Source: Acidobacteriota bacterium
Lineage (GTDB): Bacteria; Acidobacteriota; Aminicenantia; UBA2199
NCBI GenBank assembly: GCA_022711715.1
Contig: JAKLEC010000006.1
Span: 1 to 49,286 of the forward strand
Length of the DNA stretch: 49,286 bases
Direction of reading: 5' to 3'
Shown here in pieces: positions 9,481-17,732 of this stretch. The first letter of the stretch is position 1. Every line of letters starts with the position of its first letter. Both the position numbers and the translations under genes were made by a program. The notes below the pieces were generated by a model. The model had not been told where the DNA came from and ran no database searches. It saw only the letters and a program-made list of their open reading frames with translations.

Positions 9481-10287
9481 TCAGCCGAAACGGCCGGTCA
9501 TGTAATCCTCAGTGCGCTTTTCGCGCGGCTGGGTGAACATGCGCGCCGTCGGCCCGTATTCTACCAAGTTGCCCTCGTAAAGGAAAGCGGTGTGGTCGGA
9601 AACTCGCGCCGCCTGCTGCATGTTGTGGGTGACGATGATGATCGTATAGCGGCCGCGCAGCTCGGCGATCAGATCCTCGACGCGAGCCGTGGCGCGAGGG
9701 TCCAGGGCCGAGGTCGGCTCATCCATGAGCAGCACCTCGGGGTCGACCGCCAGGGCGCGGGCGATGCACAGCCGCTGCTGCTGGCCCCCCGACAGGCTCA
9801 GGGCGTTGTCGTCCAGACGGTCCTTGACCTCCTCCCACAGCCCGGCCCGCTGCAGGCTGGTCTCCACCACCGCCTGCAGCTCCCGCCGCTCCAGGCTGTC
9901 GTACAACCGGCGGCCATAGGCAATGTTATTGAAGATGGACTTGGGAAAGGGGTTGGGCTTCTGAAAGACCATGCCGATGCGCCGGCGCAGGGCGACGACG
10001 TCCAGGCGCGGGCCGTAGACGTCCTGGCCGTCGAACACCAACCTGCCGGTGGTGCGCCGGCCCGGGATCAGGTCGTTCATGCGGTTGATCGAGCGCAGCA
10101 GGGTGCTCTTGCCGCAGCCGCTGGGGCCGATGATGGCCGTCACCTGGAAGCTGGGGAAGTCCAGCGTCACGTCCGTCACCGCCTGGTTGTCGCCGTAATA
10201 AAAGGAGAATTCCTGGCAATTGACATGGGCAGCGCCGGCGGCAGCGGTTGCTTCCAGGCTGGGGTTCGCGATTGGGATCTGGGTCAT
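9481..10287 (-). CDS. pstB: Phosphate ABC transporter ATPase PstB (system 1)
   Basis: 268-residue ATPase that powers phosphate import by PstSCA. All nucleotide-binding motifs are canonical: Walker [11 protein letters not shown]-loop VFQKPNPFP, signature LSGGQQQR, Walker B with [12 protein letters not shown], and H-loop VTHN. This intact set contrasts with the two PstB proteins of the second operon. It lies three bases after pstA1 and 14 before phoU. It is expected to act as a homodimer on the cytoplasmic face of the PstC1/PstA1 channel. Confidence 0.97.
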   Translation of the reverse strand: MTQIPIANPSLEATAAAGAAHVNCQEFSFYYGDNQAVTDVTLDFPSFQVTAIIGPSGCGKSTLLRSINRMNDLIPGRRTTGRLVFDGQDVYGPRLDVVALRRRIGMVFQKPNPFPKSIFNNIAYGRRLYDSLERRELQAVVETSLQRAGLWEEVKDRLDDNALSLSGGQQQRLCIARALAVDPEVLLMDEPTSALDPRATARVEDLIAELRGRYTIIIVTHNMQQAARVSDHTAFLYEGNLVEYGPTARMFTQPREKRTEDYMTGRFG

Positions 10288-10290
10288 GGG

Positions 10291-11637
10291 TCAACCTCTC
10301 ATTTTTTTGCTGATGCGGGCGCGGATCAGTATGGCCGCCAGGTTGAGCAGCAGGACCAGCAGCACCAGCGTCAGCACCATGCCGAACTGCACGTGGCGGA
10401 TCTCGTCGACCGCCTGGTGTTCGGTGGCCAGGTTGTAGATGTTCCAGGGCAGGGCCGGCGTGGGCTGGCTCAGCGTCTCCCACAGCTTCAGCGGCTGGCC
10501 GACGCTGACAGCGGCGGTGAAGATGATGGGGGCGGTCTCGCCGGCGGCGCGGCCCATGCTGATGATGATGCCCGTTAAAATTCCGGGCAAGGCCGCGGGC
10601 AGCAGCACGGTCAGCACCATGCGCAGCGGGCTGGCGCCCAGGCTGAGCGCCGCCTCCTTGTAGGACCTCGGCACGGCCTTCAAGGCCTCCTCGGAGGCGC
10701 GGATGATGGTGGGCAGGATCAGCAGTGCCAGCGTCGCCGAGCCGGCCAGCACGCTCTTGGAGCGCGACAGGTGCAGGGTGTTGATGAAGAAGGCCAGTCC
10801 GAACAGGCCGAAAACGATGCTGGGCACGCCGGCCAGGGTGCTGATGCACACGCGCAGCAGGCTCACCACGCGGCCGGCGGCGGCGAACTCGCTCAAGTAG
10901 ACGGCGGCGATAACGCCGAAGGGGATGGCCAGCAGCATGGCGCCCAGCGTCAGGTAGACGGTGCCGAGGATCTCGGGCCAGATGCCGCCGAAGAAATGCG
11001 AGTCCAGCGAGCGGTCGGCCAGGAAGCGCCAGTAGAAGACGGGCCGCGGCCGCAGCATGGCCTTCAGGTTCCGCTCCAGGTAGGGGAACAACGGCTCCAG
11101 GCGCGTACCGGCGAAGGCGCTGCGGCGGGGCACCAGGACTTTTCTCCCCATGCGGCTGGGGTCGGAGTAGTCCCACTTCACCGCGAACAGGATGCCGGCA
11201 AGCTTGCCCCGCGCCCGGTCCCAGCGCGTCTGGCCGTACTGCTGTCGCAGCATCACGGCCGCAATCTCTCCCGGGGGCGGTCCCAGGAGCTCGACAAGCC
11301 CCTCCTTGACCTCCCGCAACTGCTTGCGCAGGGCCGGGCGGCGGGAGGTGTCCAGCTCCGCCAGCTCGTCCTCGAAGGCGGCCAGCATGTCGTAGACCGG
11401 CCGGCGTGCCGCGGCGACGGCCCGGGTCTCGGCGGCGACTGCCCGCGGGTCGCCGCGGTCGAACTGTTCGAGGTTGAAGCGGCGGAATTCGCTGGTGGCG
11501 CGGAAGAAGAAGGCGCCCAGTCCGCGGGCGACGATGGGGGCGAGCAGGATCGCCAGGGCCAGCGCCATCAGTGCGACGGCCATGACGCTGACACCGGTCA
11601 GCGAGCGGTCGAACAACTTGCGGGTGCGCAGGTCCAT
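10291..11637 (-). CDS. pstA: Phosphate ABC transporter permease PstA (system 1), with extra N-terminal domain
   Basis: 448-residue inner-membrane permease, about 150 residues longer than usual PstA (compare 281 residues for PstA2 here). TM1 at about 14-42 is followed by a long non-membrane stretch to about residue 225, rich in charged residues and probably periplasmic. The standard permease core then begins (ILGTVYLTLGAMLLAIPFG). The EAA coupling loop is visible around EAALSLGASPLRMVLTVLLP, followed by GRAAGETAPI. The gene starts one base after pstC1 ends. The extra domain has no motif I recognise. Confidence 0.93.
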   Translation of the reverse strand: MDLRTRKLFDRSLTGVSVMAVALMALALAILLAPIVARGLGAFFFRATSEFRRFNLEQFDRGDPRAVAAETRAVAAARRPVYDMLAAFEDELAELDTSRRPALRKQLREVKEGLVELLGPPPGEIAAVMLRQQYGQTRWDRARGKLAGILFAVKWDYSDPSRMGRKVLVPRRSAFAGTRLEPLFPYLERNLKAMLRPRPVFYWRFLADRSLDSHFFGGIWPEILGTVYLTLGAMLLAIPFGVIAAVYLSEFAAAGRVVSLLRVCISTLAGVPSIVFGLFGLAFFINTLHLSRSKSVLAGSATLALLILPTIIRASEEALKAVPRSYKEAALSLGASPLRMVLTVLLPAALPGILTGIIISMGRAAGETAPIIFTAAVSVGQPLKLWETLSQPTPALPWNIYNLATEHQAVDEIRHVQFGMVLTLVLLVLLLNLAAILIRARISKKMRG

Positions 11638-11638
11638 G

Positions 11639-12754
11639 CTATTTGGCCCCCCCCAGCCGGCGCTGCTTGCGGCGCAGGATCCACTCGCTGCCCAGGTTGG
11701 CCAGCAGCGAAATGACCAGCAGGCAAAGGGCCAGGGCGAACAGCACGTGGTAGCGCGACGAGCCCAGCACCTGGTCGGCTTCGCCCATGTCGCCGGCGAT
11801 GGTGGCGGTCAGGGTGCGCACCGGGCTCAGCAGGTTGTACCAGGGCTGGGGCACCTGGGCGGCGTTCCCCGAGGCCATCCACACCACCATGGTCTCGCCG
11901 ATGGCGCGCATCACCCCCAGGATGACGGCGGCGATGATGCCGCTGCCGGCGGCCGGCATCACCGCCTTGAACAGGGTCTCGGCGCGGGTGGCGCCCAGTG
12001 CATAGCTGCCTTCGCGCAACTCGCGGCCGGCCGCCTGCAGCGAGTCCTCGGCGACGCTGACGATGGTCGGCAGGGCCATGACGCCCAGCACCACCGACAC
12101 ATTGAGGGCGTTGGTGCCGCTGGCGACGGTGAGCGAGGCCAGCAGCGAGCCAAGGGCCAGCAGGCCGCGCAGCAGGATCGCCGCCAGCGCCGCGGCCAGG
12201 ATCCAGCGGGCGGCCGGGGCCACGTCGGGGCGGACCGAGCGGGTGGCGGCGCCGCTCACGATCAGGATGAGCAGCAGCCCCAGCGGCAGCAGCACCAGCC
12301 AGGCGGCGACGGCCAGCAGCGAGCCGCCGCGCTGCTGCAGCAGCGGCGCGAAGATGACCAGGGCGAAGAAGCCGTAGGCCACCGACGGCAATGCGGCCAG
12401 GACCTCGATCACCGGCTTGACCGCCTGGCGCAGGCGGTAAGGCAGGATGTCGCTGAGCGCGATCGCCGCCGCCACGCCCAGGGGCACGGCCACCACGACG
12501 GCGCCGGCGGTGACCAGGGCGCTGCCGACGAAGATGGCCCAGGCGCCGAATTCGGGCGGGGTGCCGCTGGGGAACCAGGCGGCGCTGGCGAAGAGCTCCT
12601 TCAGCCCGTGCAGCTTGAAGAACGGAATGGCGTCGCGGGCGATGTAGACGATGATCAGCAGCACGGCCACCAGCGACATGGCCGTGGCCATGAGCAGTAG
12701 CGACTTGGAAAGGAAGGCGGCCAGCCGCCGCAGGCGGCTGGCCGCGTCGCTCAT
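11639..12754 (-). CDS. pstC: Phosphate ABC transporter permease PstC (system 1)
   Basis: 371-residue inner-membrane permease. The core has the PstC motif EVLAALPSVAYGFFAL, the EAA loop GATRAETLFKAVMPAAGSG and RAIGETMVV. Between LPSVAYG and the conserved MALPTIVSVAEDSL there are about 60 more residues than in PstC2, including two extra hydrophobic stretches (about 145-165 and 180-203) that could be added helices. ATG at 12754 was chosen. A GTG nine codons upstream is also possible, and neither has a good ribosome site. It lies 43 bases after pstS1 and one base before pstA1. Confidence 0.92.
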   Translation of the reverse strand: MSDAASRLRRLAAFLSKSLLLMATAMSLVAVLLIIVYIARDAIPFFKLHGLKELFASAAWFPSGTPPEFGAWAIFVGSALVTAGAVVVAVPLGVAAAIALSDILPYRLRQAVKPVIEVLAALPSVAYGFFALVIFAPLLQQRGGSLLAVAAWLVLLPLGLLLILIVSGAATRSVRPDVAPAARWILAAALAAILLRGLLALGSLLASLTVASGTNALNVSVVLGVMALPTIVSVAEDSLQAAGRELREGSYALGATRAETLFKAVMPAAGSGIIAAVILGVMRAIGETMVVWMASGNAAQVPQPWYNLLSPVRTLTATIAGDMGEADQVLGSSRYHVLFALALCLLVISLLANLGSEWILRRKQRRLGGAK

Positions 12755-12797
12755 GACCAGGGTTCGCTGTCTTCTATTCACGTTGCGGGGACGGCTC

Positions 12798-13622
12798 TCA
12801 GTAACTGGTGACCGGGATGAAGCCGATCTCCTCGATCATCGACTGGCCCTTCTTGCTCAGGTACAGGTTGACGTAGCGGTAGAGGTGCGAGCCCATCTTG
12901 GGGTAGTCGTTGGTGACCAGGTACAGCGGACGGGCGATCGGGTAGCTGCCGTTCTTCACCGTCTCCGGGGTGGGCATGACGTTGTCGACAGCCAGGGCCT
13001 TGACAGTGTCGTCCAGGAAGCCGATGCCCACGTAGCCCAGGGCCGCCGGCGTGCTCTGCACCCGCTGGCGGATGGCGCCGTTGGAGCCTACGTATTCACA
13101 GTTCTTGACGATCTTCTCGCCCTTCATCACCTTGCCCTCGAAGGTCTCGTAGGTGCCGCTGTTGGTGTCGCGCGAGATGATGACGATCGGGGCGTTGGGC
13201 CCGCCCAGCTGGCTCCAGTTGCGGATCTTGCCCAGGTAGGCGTCCTTCACCTGAGCCAGCGTCAGCTTGGCCACCGGGTTGCCGGGATGGACGACCATGG
13301 CGATGCCGTCCAGGGCCACCACGTGCACCACCGGCAGGATCTCGGAGTGCACCGCGGCCTCGAACTCGTTCAGCTTGAGCAGGCGCGACATGCTGGCCAC
13401 CTGGCACGACTTGTTCACCAGGCTCTTGGCGCCGTTGCCGGAGCCCGACTCGGAGACGGTGATGTTCACCCTTGGGTTCAGCTTCATGTAGTATTCGGCG
13501 AAGGCCTTGGCGATGGGGCCCACGGTGGTTGAGCCGTCGACCACGATCCTGTTGGCATCGGCGGCGAAGCCGACTCCGCCGGCCAGCAGGGCCAGCGTCA
13601 GTAAAATGGTTGCGATCTTCAT
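12798..13622 (-). CDS. pstS: Phosphate-binding protein PstS (system 1)
   Basis: 274-residue periplasmic binding protein with a cleavable signal peptide of about 20 residues (cleavage likely after GVGFA) and no lipobox. Phosphate-contact motifs of the PstS family are present: DGSTTVGPI, ESGSGNGAKS and SRDTNSGTYETF. The length is typical for the short PstS group. It follows the porin gene by 24 bases, so phosphate passing the porin would be captured here and given to PstC1/PstA1. Confidence 0.95.
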   Translation of the reverse strand: MKIATILLTLALLAGGVGFAADANRIVVDGSTTVGPIAKAFAEYYMKLNPRVNITVSESGSGNGAKSLVNKSCQVASMSRLLKLNEFEAAVHSEILPVVHVVALDGIAMVVHPGNPVAKLTLAQVKDAYLGKIRNWSQLGGPNAPIVIISRDTNSGTYETFEGKVMKGEKIVKNCEYVGSNGAIRQRVQSTPAALGYVGIGFLDDTVKALAVDNVMPTPETVKNGSYPIARPLYLVTNDYPKMGSHLYRYVNLYLSKKGQSMIEEIGFIPVTSY

Positions 13623-13646
13623 AATACTCTCCTTACTTGCCCAAGA

Positions 13647-14657
13647 TTAGAACTGGTAATAGAACGTCACGTTGAAGTAGGTGTCGCTGCCAGGCTTGAC
13701 GCCCTTATTTTCCTTATACGACACCATCTTGATGTTGGGCATGATCTGGAACTTGGGGTGCAGGTTCCAAGCCAGGCCCAGGATGGCCAGGTTGGATTTG
13801 TAGCCCTTCTCGATGGGCAGGTAGTCGCCCTGGCCGTACGGCTGCGGATCGACGCTCATGTCGTAGCGGGCGACGGCCTCGAGCTTCTTGCCGATCTTGG
13901 CCACAGCGAAAGCGGAAAAGATGCCGAAATCCACATCGTCCTTGCCGTCTTCCTTGACCGTTTCCTGGCCGTAATTCACTCCCAGACGGCCCCATTCGTC
14001 CTTGTAGCCCACGAAGCCCTGGACCAGGAAGGAGGTCTTTACGCCGGACACGACACTGACGTCGCCATTGACCTCAACCAGCAGCTTGGGAGTGACGTTG
14101 ACGAACAGGCGGGCGCCGACCTGCTTGTACTTGTCGGTCTCGTTCTTGTTGCCCGAGTAGTTTCCGAACTGCACGCCGTAGTTGAACTTCTTCTCCTTGT
14201 CGAAGGCGCCGTTGAAGTCGATGGCGAAGTCGCGCGAGGAGCGTACCTTGTAGAGGTCGAACATGGTCTTTTCCAGATGGCGATAGCCGTAGAACTTCTC
14301 GATGTTGCCGTAGGCCAGGCTGTCCTGGATGCCGGCGGTCACCTTGTGCAGGGGAGCGTACTGGAAGGAGATGTAGGCGTCCTTCAGGTAGGGGGTGATG
14401 TTTGCGGCCGAGGTGCTGAAGTTGCCAGTGCTGTTGAACTCCAGACGGGCGCGGGCCTTGAGTTTGTCGGAGATGTCCGACTCGTAGGTGATGTAGACCC
14501 GGCGCAGCCATAGCCCATGCTGGCCGTCCACCGCCTCCTTGTGGTTCTTGAACACGAGATAGTAGTCGCCGAAGGCGTAGGCCGAGATGGCGGCCGGCAG
14601 CTTCAAGGCGCTCAGGGAGAGCAGGGCCAGCAGGACAAGGAGCAGGATGCGTTTCAT
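13647..14657 (-). CDS. Outer-membrane porin, probably phosphate-selective type
   Basis: 336 residues with a signal peptide of about 22 residues, many alternating beta strands, and a C-terminal aromatic residue (FYYQF), as in OMP barrels. Similarity in style to the OprO/OprP porin family shows in the N-terminal segment (GLWLRRVYITYESDISDKLKARARLEF). It is the first gene of the pst-pho operon, has a strong GGAGG ribosome site and lies downstream of Pho-box-like repeats. Selectivity for phosphate is inferred from context. Confidence 0.8.
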   Translation of the reverse strand: MKRILLLVLLALLSLSALKLPAAISAYAFGDYYLVFKNHKEAVDGQHGLWLRRVYITYESDISDKLKARARLEFNSTGNFSTSAANITPYLKDAYISFQYAPLHKVTAGIQDSLAYGNIEKFYGYRHLEKTMFDLYKVRSSRDFAIDFNGAFDKEKKFNYGVQFGNYSGNKNETDKYKQVGARLFVNVTPKLLVEVNGDVSVVSGVKTSFLVQGFVGYKDEWGRLGVNYGQETVKEDGKDDVDFGIFSAFAVAKIGKKLEAVARYDMSVDPQPYGQGDYLPIEKGYKSNLAILGLAWNLHPKFQIMPNIKMVSYKENKGVKPGSDTYFNVTFYYQF

Positions 14658-14707
14658 TTTTTCCTCCAGGAAAAATTTGCTTTCCGCGGCGATTGTCGCC
14701 GGCGGCG

Positions 14708-14745
14708 ATTAATCGGGGATGAAAAAGCGGTTAATTTGCAGTTAA
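14708..14745 (-). promoter_or_regulatory. Pho-box-like direct repeat for the porin-pst-pho operon
   Basis: On the minus strand two TTAAC units lie at 14741-14745 and 14730-14734, exactly 11 bp apart, the spacing of PhoB half-sites. A possible -10 (ATTAAT, 14708-14713) follows 16 bases later, a little further than in classical Pho promoters. Confidence 0.6.
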
Positions 14746-14761
14746 GCCTTTTTCCCCGCCC

Positions 14762-14795
14762 TTAACTAGTTATTAACTGCCGCTTCGCATAAAAT
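14762..14795 (+). promoter_or_regulatory. Pho-box-like direct repeat for the arsenate reductase gene
   Basis: TTAAC at 14762-14766 and 14773-14777, 11 bp apart and in the plus orientation, followed after 12 bases by TAAAAT (14790-14795) as a -10. The predicted start near 14802 gives a 33-base leader with a good ribosome site. Confidence 0.62.
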
Positions 14796-14834
14796 GAACC
14801 GTGCACGTCCAGTATGCTCGCAGGAGCGCCAATT

Positions 14835-15278
14835 ATGGAAAAAACAAGGGTTCTGTTCATCTGCGTGCACAATTCGGCCCGCAGCCAGATGGCCGAGGCG
14901 TTTTTAAACCGGCACGGGGGCGGGCATTTCGCGGCCGAGAGCGCCGGCCTGGAGCCGGGGGCGCTGAACCCGCTGGCGGTCCGCGCCCTGGCCGAGAAGG
15001 GCATCGACATCGCCGGCAAGCCGACACGCGGCATCTTCGAGCTGCTGCGCCGGGGAGAGCTCTTCGCCTGGGTCATCACCGTCTGCGACGAAAGCCAGGC
15101 CGCGGGCTGCCCCATCTTTCCCGGCATCGTCCGCCGCGAGCACTGGAGCTTCCCCGATCCCGCCGCCTTCAGCGGTTCCGAGGAGGACAGGATGGAGCAG
15201 GTGCGCCGGCTGCGCGACCGCATCGAGGCCCGGGTGCGCGAATGGCTGCGCTCGCGAGGGGAAGAGCCATCGGCCTAG
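14835..15278 (+). CDS. arsC: Thioredoxin-type arsenate reductase (ArsC, LMW phosphatase fold)
   Basis: 147-residue enzyme expected to reduce arsenate to arsenite in the cytoplasm. The P-loop CVHNSARS (C-x5-R) is followed by QMAEAF. Two further cysteines in [16 protein letters not shown] match the relay cysteines of Bacillus-type ArsC (Cys82/Cys89), and [10 protein letters not shown] supplies the general-acid aspartate. These cysteines favour arsenate reductase over a plain low-molecular-weight tyrosine phosphatase. ATG at 14835 has GGAG eight bases upstream; an in-frame ATG at 14814 lacks one. It is divergent from the porin-pst operon behind its own Pho-box-like repeat, so it may be induced together with phosphate uptake. 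Confidence 0.88.
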   Translation: MEKTRVLFICVHNSARSQMAEAFLNRHGGGHFAAESAGLEPGALNPLAVRALAEKGIDIAGKPTRGIFELLRRGELFAWVITVCDESQAAGCPIFPGIVRREHWSFPDPAAFSGSEEDRMEQVRRLRDRIEARVREWLRSRGEEPSA

Positions 15279-15368
15279 GCGGCACTCCCCCGTTTCCGGC
15301 AGCGGCGGAGCGGGAAAGGCGGGCGGGGCGGTGGCGTTTGGCCGATGACAGGCAGATCCGGGGGCGCG

Positions 15369-16133
15369 TCAGCCGAAGCGGCCGCGGATGTAATTCTCGG
15401 TCAGCTCCTGGCGCGGGTGGGTGAAGATTCGGGCCGTTTCGCCGAACTCGACCAGCTTGCCCAAGTACATGAAGCCGGTGCGGTCCGAGGCCCGCGCCGC
15501 CTGCTGCATGTTGTGGGTGACGATGACGATGGTGTAATCGCGCTTCAGCTGGCGCATCAGCTCCTCGATGTGCAGGGTGGCGATGGGGTCGAGGGCCGAG
15601 CAGGGCTCGTCCATGAGCAGCACCCGCGGCTTGAGCGGCAGCACGCGGGCGATGCACAGCCGCTGCTGCTGCTCCAGCGACAGCGCCAGCGCCGAGCGCT
15701 GCAGGCGGTCCTTGAGGTCGTCCCACAGCAGCACGTCGCGCAGCGCCTGCTCGACGATCATGTCGTGCTCGCGGCGCGGCGCCAGCCGGTGCACGGAGAG
15801 GCCGAAGGCGATGTTCTCGTACACCGAGAGCGGGAAGGGATTGGGGCGCTGGAAGACCATGCCCACCCGCTCGCGCAGGCGCAGCAGGTCGGCGCCGGGG
15901 GCGTAGATGTCCTCGCCGCCCACCAGCACCGTGCCGCCGACGCGCGCGCCCTCGATCAGGTCGTTCATGCGGTTGAAGACGCGCAGCAGCGTGCTCTTGC
16001 CGCAGCCGCTGGGCCCGATCAGCGCCGTCACCTCGCGCTCGGGCACCTGCAGCTCGACCCGGGTCAGGGCCTGGAAATCCCCATAGAAGAGGTCGAGCCC
16101 CCGCGTCTCGATGGCGACTCCCGGCGCGCTCAT
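15369..16133 (-). CDS. pstB: PstB-like ATPase with altered ABC signature (system 2, distal)
   Basis: 254-residue PstB homologue. Walker [10 protein letters not shown] (40-48), Q-loop glutamine Q95 in VFQRPNPFP, Walker B with catalytic E176 in LLMDEPCSALDP and H-loop H207 in VTHNMQQ are intact. The ABC signature, normally LSGGQ, reads LSLEQ (151-155; bases 15669-15683). Its ATG overlaps the stop of the preceding pstB gene (ATGA), so the two are made together. In a heterodimer its good Walker A and H-loop would face the intact LSGGQ of the partner. The poor signature would face the degenerate partner site. Confidence 0.93.
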   Translation of the reverse strand: MSAPGVAIETRGLDLFYGDFQALTRVELQVPEREVTALIGPSGCGKSTLLRVFNRMNDLIEGARVGGTVLVGGEDIYAPGADLLRLRERVGMVFQRPNPFPLSVYENIAFGLSVHRLAPRREHDMIVEQALRDVLLWDDLKDRLQRSALALSLEQQQRLCIARVLPLKPRVLLMDEPCSALDPIATLHIEELMRQLKRDYTIVIVTHNMQQAARASDRTGFMYLGKLVEFGETARIFTHPRQELTENYIRGRFG

Positions 16134-16891
16134 CCGAACTTCCCCGTGATGTAGTCGCTGGTGCGCGGGTCGGCCGGCGCCGTGAACATCCTGCCGGTTT
16201 CGCTGACCTCGACCATCTCCCCCATCAGGAAGAACGCGGTGCGGTCGCCGACGCGGGCCGCCTGGGCCACGTTGTTGGTCACCAGCACGATGGTGTAGCG
16301 CTCCTTCAGCTCCAGCAGGGTCTCCTCGATGCGCGCCGTGGAGATGGGGTCCAGCCCCGAGGTGGGCTCGTCGAAGAGCAGGACGTCGGGACGGCCGGCG
16401 AGGATGCGCGCCATGCACAGCCGCTGCTGCTGCCCGCCGGAGAGGTTCATGGCCGGCGAGCGCAGGCGGTCCTTCACCTCCTCCCAGAGGTAGGACTCGC
16501 GCAGGCTGCGCTCCACCGCCTCGTCCAGGACGGCGCGGTCGCGGACGCCCTGCATGCGCAGGCCGTAGACAATGTTCTCGTAGATGGACAGCGGCAGCGG
16601 CAGCGGCAGGGCGAAGACGATGCCCACCTTGCGGCGCAGGTTCTCCTTCTCCAGCCGGAGGCGGATGTCATCGCCGTCGAGCAGGATGCGGCCGCTCACG
16701 CGGCTGCCGGGCGCCAGGTCGATCAGGCGGTTGAGCGAGTGCAGGAACGTGGTCTTGCCCGAGTTGGCCGGACCGATGACGGTGAAGATCTCGTTGGCCA
16801 GTATCTCCAAGCTCAGCTCGCGGAGCACGCACAGTTCCCCGTAGTGGACGTGCAGCCCCTGGATCGAGAATTTGACGGGGCGGCTTACCAT
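16130..16891 (-). CDS. pstB: PstB-like ATPase with altered Q- and H-loops (system 2, proximal)
   Basis: 253-residue PstB homologue. The Walker A is GPANSGKTT (40-48), the signature LSGGQ (150-154) is canonical and Walker B with E175 is intact. The Q-loop glutamine is replaced by alanine (VFALPLPLP, A94) and the H-loop histidine by asparagine (VTNNVAQ, N206). Both changes sit on the same ATP site and complement the LSLEQ change of the next gene. It overlaps the end of pstA2 by seven bases. Tandem pstB genes in one pst operon are known from Firmicutes such as Bacillus subtilis (pstBA, pstBB). Confidence 0.93.
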   Translation of the reverse strand: MVSRPVKFSIQGLHVHYGELCVLRELSLEILANEIFTVIGPANSGKTTFLHSLNRLIDLAPGSRVSGRILLDGDDIRLRLEKENLRRKVGIVFALPLPLPLSIYENIVYGLRMQGVRDRAVLDEAVERSLRESYLWEEVKDRLRSPAMNLSGGQQQRLCMARILAGRPDVLLFDEPTSGLDPISTARIEETLLELKERYTIVLVTNNVAQAARVGDRTAFFLMGEMVEVSETGRMFTAPADPRTSDYITGKFG

Positions 16892-17730
16892 TTCTTCTTG
16901 CGGCGGAAACGCGCGCGCAGGACGATCGCCGCCAGGTTCAGCAGCAGCACCAGCGCCAGCAGCACCAGCCCCGTGCCGTAGCGCACGTTCTCGGGGATGC
17001 CCGGCACCTGGGTGGAGATGACGTACAGGTGGTAGGGCAGGGCCATGGTCTGGTCGAACAGCGACTGCGGCAGCCGCGGCAGGTAGAAGGCGGCCACGGT
17101 GAACAGGATGGGCGCCGTCTCGCCGGCGGCGCGCCCCAGCCCCAGGATCATGCCGGTCATGATCCCCGGCAGGGCGTGGGGCAGCACCGCGTGGCGGACG
17201 GTCTGCCAGCGGCTGGCGCCCAGCGACAGGCTGACGGTGCGGAAATGACGGGGCACGCTCTCCAGCGCCTCGCGCGCGGAGGTGATGATCACCGGCAGGA
17301 TCATGATGCCCAGGGTGAGGGCGCCCGACAGGATGGAGGCGCCGAAGCGGAAGAAAGTGACGAAAATGCCCAGGCCGAACAGGCCGTACACCACCGAGGG
17401 CACGCCGGCCAGGTTGACGATGGCCAGCTTGACCAGGCGCGAGAAGCGGTTGTCGCTGGAGTACTCGACCAGGTAGACGGCGGCGGCGACGCCCAGCGGC
17501 ACGGCAAAGAGCACCGCGCCCAGCACCAGGTAGAGGGTGCCGAGGATGGCCGGCAGGATGCCGCCGGCGGTCATGCCGTCGCGGGGCATGGTGAGCAGGA
17601 AGTCCCAGCTGAGGGCGCTGGCGCCCTTGGCCACGATGATGAACAGGATGACCGCCACCGGCAGCACCACCAGCAGCGTGGCCAGGAACAGCAGCGCGAA
17701 GGCGATCTTCTGCGACAGGCGCGGGCTCAT
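16885..17730 (-). CDS. pstA: Phosphate ABC transporter permease PstA (system 2)
   Basis: 281-residue permease of standard length, with about six membrane helices. Core motifs are NLAGVPSVVYGLFGL and the EAA loop VSLSLGASRWQTVRHAVLPHALPG, followed by GRAAGETAPILF. The basic C-terminus RRKKKW is cytoplasmic. ATG at 17728-17730 lies two bases after the pstC2 stop. It lacks the large extra domain seen in PstA1, so the two Pst systems are structurally distinct paralogues. Confidence 0.95.
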   Translation of the reverse strand: MSPRLSQKIAFALLFLATLLVVLPVAVILFIIVAKGASALSWDFLLTMPRDGMTAGGILPAILGTLYLVLGAVLFAVPLGVAAAVYLVEYSSDNRFSRLVKLAIVNLAGVPSVVYGLFGLGIFVTFFRFGASILSGALTLGIMILPVIITSAREALESVPRHFRTVSLSLGASRWQTVRHAVLPHALPGIMTGMILGLGRAAGETAPILFTVAAFYLPRLPQSLFDQTMALPYHLYVISTQVPGIPENVRYGTGLVLLALVLLLNLAAIVLRARFRRKKKW

Positions 17731-17732
17731 GG

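Noticed and set aside
14835-15278. Low-molecular-weight tyrosine phosphatase
   Set aside because: The extra cysteine pair in [12 protein letters not shown] and the CVHNSARS loop match thioredoxin-type arsenate reductases better.
15279-15368. Intrinsic terminator between arsC and the second pst operon
   Set aside because: GC-rich and convergent, but no stem followed by a T run could be found on either strand.
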